Below are positions 56,780-64,000 of a DNA stretch of 64,000 nt, in pieces. How positions within the stretch are numbered: the first letter of the stretch is position 1; the number at the start of each line of letters is the position of its first letter. The notes below the pieces were generated by a model that saw nothing but the letters and a program-made list of their open reading frames with translations, made no database searches and was not told the DNA's origin. Position numbers and translations under genes: made by a program. Source of the DNA: Gigaspora rosea (taxonomy: Eukaryota > Glomeromycota > Glomeromycetes > Diversisporales > Gigasporaceae); assembly GCA_003550325.1 (NCBI GenBank), contig QKWP01001260.1, positions 62,258 to 126,257 of the forward strand. The letters run 5' to 3'.

Positions 56780-58777
56780 ATAGGGCTAAAAGCCCACTCA
56801 TCTGCCAACTCGGGAACTGATATTTACTATAGTTATCTGGAATAATTATACTTACCCATAAAATTTTTATCCTAATTTAGAAATAATATAAATTAGATTT
56901 GATATATTAAACCATTACCTTAAGCATACATATTTGTATGCTTAAATTGTTGGACAAACTAAAAACTATAAAAAAAATTTTCTTATATAAATTTCTATTT
57001 AAAATACCAAAAACTGTTTATGAAGACTCAGGTCAAGTTGCACACTGCACAAACATGGTGTCACACAAGTCAAGTGACCTAAACAAGTAAAACAAATCAG
57101 CGTTTTGGCAGCGAAGTAAGCTTTTTTGCTGAATTTTCTGAAGCCATCTTGGCAGATTCTGCTTAAAACTGATTATTTTATACGACTGTAATATTATAAA
57201 CTACCCTTGTGCTTTGTAACAATAGTATGGAAAAGGGCTATATGCTTATTTGTGTTCGTAATCGAATTATTTTATTGATCAAATTATAATGGAATCACGG
57301 GTTATTTAAACAAAAGTTAAAATAATTAAATGCGACGTAAATAATTATGACATAGTATAAAAAAATATATATATATAAAATAAAATGATTAATAAAAAAA
57401 AAAGCTACAAAGCTTTATTCTTACTAATTTAAAGTTGATTACTTTGGAAGCTTTTTTGATAAATACACGTAAAATGTATGCAAAGTCAATTAGTTTTGTG
57501 TTTCAATTAATAAAGATCAAACTGTTTGCTAATTTTTCAAGAAAAAAACTCTAAAGTAATAAGCATGAGTTCATAAATAAATGATACATCTCAATTTTTA
57601 ACAAAATCATTCCTCCATAAGTATATTTTTATTAAATTTGTGCATTTGATATAGAATTAGTTTCTCATGCATACATGCCATGTTATTAAAAATGTTTTAC
57701 TGAATAATTTCAAATAAGAGAAGGGGACTTGAAAAGTCCTTGGTAAATAACTAATGCAATCAATATGATGAGTTCTTTATGGGCTAAATTTTGCCAGTGC
57801 CTACCAAAAGCACTAGCATGTTTTGTTAATGCATATAAATTTGTGTTGACTACAATTGTATCTGACATGTTCAATATAAAAAAAAAAGAAAAATGTCAAT
57901 TGATTTAACAACATCATGTTGTAATGGCAGGTGCACAGATGTTTGGTGTAGTAGTTTAGAATGGATATACGGTTCAAAGTTGGGTGGTGGAGAAAGTCCT
58001 TTCTGTGTAACTTCTGCTGATTTGTGTTTTCTTTTGCAGGTACTTGAAGTGCCTGCTTCAATATAATTCTCATCACTATGATCCAAATTCTTGTTTTTTA
58101 AAGAAGTCTGGTGAAAATTTAAAAGCAGTATGTATTCTTTCTTACTGTCTGGACACTCAATGTCTTCAGTGTCTTCAACGAGAAATGAGGTGAACTTGAA
58201 GCCAACGAACTTGGCACAGGTACAGAAAACATGCTTTTTTTCCTTTTTTTGATTTTTTAATCGTCGTTAACTTTTTTTTATCACGGCTTGACTTAGTATG
58301 AATGCTTTATTTGGCTCAATTTATTTAAATTCGAAGTGATTCTTCATTATTTATTTGATAAGTTTTATTTATTGGCTTAATGCAAATGAATAATACTTGG
58401 ATTGTTGCTAAACATTAATAATTTGTGATTCTTTAGATCTGCATGCTGCTCTTAGATATTTATTTGATTGCATCATTGTCATGTGATAGATGCCATGAGA
58501 TAAGATTCAGAATAGTGTTATAAAAAGGGGTATGCATAATAAAACCAGGTGCAATTGTAAAAATAGACCCTTAAACATTTAACAAATATGTACGCTTTGA
58601 CAGTTTAAGGGATATTTATAACATCGTGCATGTTATTACGTGATTATCTGTTATATAATTTTAATTGGGTCAACCGGGTCAACCGCATTATTTTGGCAAT
58701 TCGATTTGATATTCCAGCAAGAATTTCTTATTCTAGTTTGTAATCCGGAATGCAAATTTTATTTGGGCTTAACCCTT
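56780..58777. mobile_element. hAT-like element, 2.0 kb, inserted in palindromic satellite
   Basis: The ends are ATAGGGCTAAAAGCCCA and, from the right, AAGGGTTAAGCCCAAAT. An 8 bp flank (7 of 8 identical) and the restored satellite unit define the boundaries. The interior has no transposase I can recognise, but has one coding-like frame on the minus strand (57871-58236). TAGGG-type ends and an 8 bp duplication point to hAT. Confidence 0.68.
57871..58236 (-). CDS. Unrecognised coding-like frame inside the hAT-like element
   Basis: One frame stays open over about 120 codons: TCAKFVGFKFTSFLVEDTED, IECPDSKKEYILLLNFHQTS, then LDHSDENYIEAGTSSTCKRK, then LSPPPNFEPYIHSKLLHQTS. Amino-acid content and third-position GC are unlike neighbouring DNA. 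The first in-frame ATG is at 58086, but the coding-like stretch begins upstream, so an upstream exon or truncation is likely. There is no family match I can name. It could be a host gene fragment captured by the element or a remnant of an element protein. Confidence 0.42.
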   Translation of the reverse strand, partial: KHVFCTCAKFVGFKFTSFLVEDTEDIECPDSKKEYILLLNFHQTSLKNKNLDHSDENYIEAGTSSTCKRKHKSAEVTQKGLSPPPNFEPYIHSKLLHQTSVHLPLQHDVVKSIDIFLFFLY

Positions 58778-59420
58778 ACTTATAAAGATATCTTTAATAA
58801 AATTTTCTACTTCTAAAAATATATTTAACTAAGAAGCTACACTAAATTGTTTATAGAAACTTTTATCAAAAATATAATATCTCTATAAGTTCTTTACCAA
58901 ATTTGATAAATATTTTTTATTTTAATTCTATAAATTCATAAAATTCAAATAAAATAAAAAAATTTTATCAAATTTGGTTAAAAACTTGCAAAGATATTTT
59001 TAATAAAGTTTTTTTTTATTTTCAAAAATATATATCTCAAAGAAGCTGTACTGAAATTGTTTTTTATTTTCAAAAATATATATCACAAAGAAGCTGTACT
59101 AAAATTGTTTACAAGTCCTTTTATCAAAGATATTTCTGCAAGTTCTTAACTAAATTTAATAAAAATTTTGTTATTTTAATTTTAAAGATCTGAAAAATTT
59201 AAATAAAAAACTTTTTTAAATTAGACCAAGAACTTGCAAAGATATATTCTAAAATTTTTCTACTTCTAAAAACATATATAATAAAGAAGCTAAGCTAAAA
59301 TTGTTTACAATAACTTTTATTAAAGATATCTTTATGAAATTTTTTTATTTTAATTTTATTAATTTATAGAATTCAAATAAATAATTTTTATCAAATTTGG
59401 TTAAGAACTCATGAAGATAA
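58778..59420. repeat. Palindromic satellite block, part 2
   Basis: Continuation of 56250-56771 with the same phrases: AAGATATCTTTAATAAAATT, TATATCACAAAGAAGCTGTA, TTGTTTACAAG. Each arm TTGACCAAATTTGATAAA faces its inverse. At least three units are present. 59421-59929 is AT-rich DNA without features. Confidence 0.75.
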
Positions 59421-60290
59421 TATTAATACAAGTTTTTAAAAGTTAAAATATTTAAGTAACAAATTGAGATAATCTACAAATGCTATAGTATAAATAGCAA
59501 AAACCTATAATGCAAATAGCAATTTACTAAACTAAATGAGCTTATACAGAGTAAAAAAGCTTATTTGAGCCAGTTTACTTTATAATATTATTTTTATTAG
59601 AGATTATTTAAAAAATAACTTTTATTTATTTTATACACTTTATATCTTTAGTATTAAATTAGCTAAAATATATATAATCTTAATAGTATGTATTAATTAT
59701 TTAATTATATACTGTGCATTATTAGAAAGTAAGGCTTGTTATAATTTTTTATATAATTAACTTTCTCTATTTCAAATAGTATATTTTAAAAATATTTGTT
59801 TAGAATAAAATAAGTTCAAAATATATATGTTACTCTTTAACCAAATATTAATAAAGTTCTTATATATAATTTCATCTTTTTTTTACAACCTTCTGCCCTA
59901 AAAAATCATCTGATTTTTGTCACTCCTCTAACTACCTGAAATCAGTTAAGTAACTATAGCACAAAATTCATATCACATGTTTAGTAAATCACAGATATAA
60001 TATACTAAATTTGTGCAATTTCATTAGATTGCACAAAAGTTATATAAAAATTACCACAATCGTAGTTTTTTTATTTGTGAATTTTTACTTTTTTTGTTTA
60101 CATTTTTTTTAAACAAAAAAAAAACTAATTACATTTTAATAATCAATGGGTTCCCTACTAGCTTCTATGCAAGCATCAACCCGATTAATCATGCTATAGA
60201 CCAGCAGATAGCATAGTTCTGGTGGTGGGATTTTTGACTGACTAGTCCTTTTTTTTTGTACCTCCACATCCAATCTCTTGTACTCTTCTA

Positions 60291-60933
60291 TCCCTTAGAT
60301 TGTAACACAGGCAAATTTGCCTGCGTATTTTAAAAATTTTAATAAAATTTTAAATATTGATTTTAGCCATATCTTTTCTAAGTAAAAAATATTCTTTGAG
60401 TTTTGTTTTAGTAACTTTGTTATAAATTTTTTTTAAAATCATTAGAAAACTTTAATATAATAAATGTTTAAAGTTCTTGTATTGGCATTTTTACTATTAA
60501 AATTTTTCTTTAGATTTTTTCAAATTTTATATGTTCCCGTCTATAAAAAAAATCTTTACTTCTAATACAAGTCTTAATTTTTACAAGTAAATCATTAAAG
60601 TTGCAATAATGAAAGTTGTCATCCTTTATATAAACTACAATATTGTCTTAAGAACTTAGTTCTAAAACTAAAACTAAATAAGATCGCAGAAAAATTGTAA
60701 TAAAATTTTTTAAAAAAATTTTTTCTTAAAATTATCTATTTTCAGCTTATATGTAACTATAATTTATTTTCTTATAATATAAAAACTAATTTTGCAAAAA
60801 AGTAATCCTTATTTTCAAATATAATTGTACAAAGTTTTATTTAATTATTTTAGCATTTTAAAAAAGTAAATTAGAGCTAAAAAAGTGCAAAAACGCAGGC
60901 ATATTTGCCTGTGTTCTACTACAATCTAAGGGA
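60291..60933. mobile_element. TA-flanked inverted-repeat element, 643 bp
   Basis: The ends TCCCTTAGATTGTAACACAG and, from the right, TCCCTTAGATTGTAGTAGAA continue into near-palindromic GGCAAATTTGCCTGCG on the left and GGCAAATATGCCTGCG on the right. TA flanks both sides (60289-60290, 60934-60935). There is no coding frame. The TA duplication suggests a Tc1/mariner-related MITE. Confidence 0.75.
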
Positions 60934-61306
60934 TAATGTTTTCCACAGAAGTGTAACAGCCAACTGCTGCCACAATAGTATAAAGTGAATTTCATGTTTA
61001 TAAACATAAATTATTGCTCTACATTAACTTTATGTTAAATTTTTTATACTACCCATATTTGTGAGAAAAAAATTTTTTTTAGTTTACACCCCTTTTTATA
61101 TCGCATCACATTATCTTGGTGTTATACAATATTTGTACAAATTTGAAGCGACTCTAAAAAAATTTATTTTTTTGTGAATTTTTTTTTGAAAAATTCCAAA
61201 AAATTGAATTGATCTTTGCACTAACCCAAAAATGCTACTTTTTTTATTTTTTGTATAACTTCCGCATAATCTAATGAAACTGTATAAAATTTTAGTATAT
61301 TATATC

Positions 61307-61469
61307 TAGAGATGGGCACCATGCATATAACTGCATGCATGCATGCAATTAATTCTGGCTAGTATTAAGAAATTAAATTATAACATTGGTCAAAACATGC
61401 ATGCATGCATGCAAAAAATGCATGTGCATGTGATACTAAAATAAAAATTTTGTATTTTGACCATCTCTA
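61307..61469. mobile_element. Short TAGAGATGG-ended element with GCATGC repeats
   Basis: Starts TAGAGATGGGCACC and ends GACCATCTCTA. Interior runs of GCATGCATGCATGCA lie near each end. Flanks ATTATATC (61299-61306) and GTTATACC (61470-61477) agree at 6 of 8 positions. It is inserted in the right inverted repeat of the deleted Tc1. Terminal type suggests a hAT MITE. Confidence 0.65.
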
Positions 61470-61712
61470 GTTATACCATATAATTTGCTAAAGACATGAG
61501 ATGAATTTTGTACTGCAGTTACCTAACTGATTTTGAATAATTACAATCCAAAAAGTGTTTACAATACAATGGTAGCCCTTGTACCTAGTGATCTAAATTA
61601 GATACAAAATATAGAATTCCTTTAAAATTGCTATATAAATAGTATACATATTTTATAATTATTAGATTTTGTCTATTTATTTCAAAAAATATAACTTTAA
61701 TTTTAACTATTT

Positions 61713-61721
61713 TTAGAATAA
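61713..61721 (+). repeat. Left 9 bp target-site duplication TTAGAATAA
   Basis: Exact match to 62340-62348. Confidence 0.8.
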
Positions 61722-62339
61722 GGGAAAATAAATTTGTCGCACCTGTGACATGTTGCACTCTGCTTCGACCAATCAAATTGCACGATTTTATGGCAAAAAA
61801 TTTTATTTTTAAAAATTTAAAATTTTACTTAATAAAATGTAAAATATATATAAAGTAGCACATCATATAATGTAAAATTTATTCTGAATATCATTTTATA
61901 AGTTATAAAGATAGATCTTCTTAGTAAAAAATACCTTTTATAAGAAAAATCAAAAATTTTCAAAGTTAGCACATATAAAACTTTTTTACTAAAACAATCT
62001 ACTTAACTTAGAAAAAGTTGTTTAGCATAAATTTTACATGTAATACTTTAAATATAAATATAGATTATATTAGTAAAAAAAGTTTTATATGTGCTAATGT
62101 TCGAAATTTTTGATTTTTTTTTTAAATGTTTTTTTACTAAGACAATCTATCTTTATGACTTAGAAAAGGTTGTTTTGAATAAAATTTTACATAATATATT
62201 TTGATATCGCTTATTTTTACATTTTACTAGTAAAATTTTTAATTTTTAAAACTTAAAATTTTTAGTCTACAAAATCGTACAATTTGATTAGTCAGAATCA
62301 GGGTGCAACATGTCGCAGGTATGACAAATTTCTATTCTC
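61722..62339. mobile_element. MULE-like foldback element, 618 bp
   Basis: The arms GGGAAAATAAATTTGTCGCA and, from the right, GAGAATAGAAATTTGTCATA continue through ACCTGTGACATGTTGCAC and AATCAAATTG-ACGATTTT. The symmetry extends through the whole element, including TTAGCACATATAAAACTTTT against its inverse. A perfect 9 bp duplication flanks it, the Mutator hallmark. No transposase is present. Confidence 0.8.
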
Positions 62340-62348
62340 TTAGAATAA
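62340..62348 (+). repeat. Right 9 bp target-site duplication TTAGAATAA
   Basis: Exact match to 61713-61721. Confidence 0.8.
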
Positions 62349-64000
62349 AATACTATGCTTTATCTTATATTTAAATAGAATTCAACTATATTACTAGTAG
62401 TATATTTAAAAGAATATAATAAATCATATAGTATATTGCTTTTTAAACAAAAGAATATCTATGAACATTATGAAAACTACATCCCATAATTTATTTTTTT
62501 TCTAAAAATATGTATAAAAAATTGGTCATACAGTGCGAGACATCTAAAGGCTTTCCAAATTTTAAAAGCTAATAGCATTTAATATAACATAATATCAAAA
62601 AAAATGAACTGCTATTTTGTAGTTTAACTAATATACTACAACTTAGCAGCGCTAATTTTTTAAAACTTATTATATATTTTATTTAAATAAGTTTAAAAGT
62701 GTAGTATTTTTATATGATATAGAAAAAATTATCTCAAAATGGGACAAGTCACATGTTTTAACTCACTACTATTGGTTAATTTTAAAATATTTTAAAATTA
62801 ATTTTAAAATTAATTTTAAAAATTAATTCAAAATACAGGATTTTAAAAAACATTATAAATTTTTGAAAATAGTCAAGTCACATAACTTAAAAAATAATAG
62901 AACATATTTTAATAGAGTTAATATTATACTATATGCTATATAGAAGCACATGGTAACATTAATTCTGATAAAAAACATTTCTTGTTATTTTTATATAACA
63001 ATATTGATGTTATTGTTTATATTTTATAGCATGTGAAATTTTTTGGCTGTGGCATTTTCATGAATGATAATATCATTTTATGCAAAAATATAAAAGAAAA
63101 AAATTTACATGATTATATTATATAAACAATAAAATATAAATATTAATCTAATGTTTAGGCCGCAGATAAGTATTTAGGTTTACTTAGATATATGTCTGAG
63201 TTTTAATTCTTAACATTAGATTTAAAAAAATGAAAATTCTTTCAGTATTGTAAAAAGTTTCTATTAAATTTAATAAAGATAAAAGCAAGGTCTCACCTTA
63301 ACATTTAAAAAAAAAATAAATATTAATCTAATAATAAAAAAAATAAAATAAAATTTGCTATTACCAGGTATAAACATATAAGCTAAATTGGGCATTCTTT
63401 TATTACTTTGTTTTGTACAATATCTGATCTATTCATTTAATATATAATTTATCTATGCATATTTGCAAGCTAAATAATAAGTATATTCATAACATATTCT
63501 GATTAATATTAATATAGTTAACTCTCTTTATTTTGAACTGCTAGAACTGATAATTTTTACTATTATACATTTTCAACATAATATTATTAAAACTTGTTAA
63601 ATAATTCTGTATTACATTTAATAAAGGATAGTTATTAATATTCTAGTAAAATAAATCAAATAGAAATACAAGAGATGCTTTGTTGTAATTCTTTTGCTTT
63701 TAGCACAGAGCAAACATTCAAATACAGAAAATCATTACTACATATTCACTAAATTAGCCTGATTGAACAAAATTACATAGATGTTGAGTGTTGCTAGAAC
63801 TAAATATCAAGCAAATCTATTATAGTTAGATATTCAATGTTTTTGCACACTTATCCAAAATTTTGTCTTTATTTTTACTCAGCTGTTTCACATGTGTTCT
63901 AATAAAAACTTTATTCTCCAAAAATGAGGTTTTAATACTAAGATTTTATTTTTGCCAAATATATATTAGAACAATTTTTCAAAAAAAGAATAATAAATCA
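62349..64000. other. AT-rich intergenic DNA, no gene seen
   Basis: A TTAAAATTAATTTTAAAA repeat patch lies at about 62770-62835. Otherwise there is no sustained reading frame, terminal repeats or RNA gene that I can support to the window end. Confidence 0.45.

Larger units (their letters stand above)
59930..61575 (-). mobile_element. Internally deleted Tc1 element hosting two insertions
   Basis: The left flank region (59935-60070) matches the Tc1 inverted repeat (GTTAAGTAACTATAGCAC, AATATACTAAATTTGTGCAA). The right end (61480-61575) matches its inverse. On the minus strand an N-terminal helix-turn-helix remnant (TIVAAVGCYTSVENI, about 60934-60995) continues after the 60291-60933 insertion as EEYKRLDVEVQKKRTSQSKI. 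It then jumps directly to the C-terminus PPPELCYLLVYSMINRVDAC, ending PIDY. About 230 catalytic-core codons are missing, so it is a deletion derivative. A second insertion is at 61307-61469. Confidence 0.8.

Overview
The window reads as AT-rich nuclear DNA of an early-diverging fungus. The base composition, the short GT-AG introns and the mix of DNA transposons (Tigger/pogo, Plavaka-like, Tc1, BED-finger hAT) resemble arbuscular mycorrhizal fungi (Glomeromycotina, Rhizophagus-like). That assignment is inference from family recognition; no search was run. There is no operon structure, no rRNA and no convincing complete tRNA gene. Only one host gene looks intact: a five-exon seven-transmembrane receptor-like gene on the minus strand at 22305-24420. 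Almost everything else that can be interpreted is mobile DNA, much of it nested.

Layout. 1-2600: dispersed AT repeat, a satellite fragment split by a foldback element, small inverted repeats. 2606-7583: decayed Tigger/pogo transposase gene split by a 2.5 kb non-autonomous hAT (3008-5528). 8660-9770: tandem array of about 117-129 bp units. 10437-11840: a 0.7 kb tandem duplication. 12175-15194: 3 kb non-autonomous hAT carrying a smaller hAT derivative. 15346-16400: cluster of Harbinger-like MITEs. 17546-17801: small element with a 9 bp target duplication. 21296-21640: possible solo LTR. 22305-24420: the receptor gene. 26627-32567: three elements nested in one another. 34029-38047: a complete hAT element with an intact spliced 651-residue transposase, inverted relative to the 26891-30891 copy. 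38132-38888: GC-rich non-autonomous hAT. 39340-42405: two decayed genes I do not recognise, one split by a hAT MITE. 43114-46480: decayed Plavaka-like transposase gene. 47985-49687: Tc1 element with three in-frame TGA codons. 50322-53210: repetitive ORF and T-rich low-complexity DNA. 53290-54341: SINE-like unit with pol III-type boxes. 56250-59420: palindromic satellite split by a 2 kb hAT-like element. 59930-61575: internally deleted Tc1 hosting two further insertions. 61722-62339: MULE-like foldback element with a 9 bp duplication.

The main result is the hAT layer. At least six elements have 8 bp target-site duplications readable by eye, and most of the larger ones carry their own short subterminal repeat. 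The 34029-38047 copy is a plausible autonomous source for its family. Its inverted partner has a premature stop after the dimerisation region, and the two copies differ in length only by two units of a 9 bp subterminal repeat. I counted boundaries, duplications and splice sites by eye; relationships to named families rest on remembered motifs.
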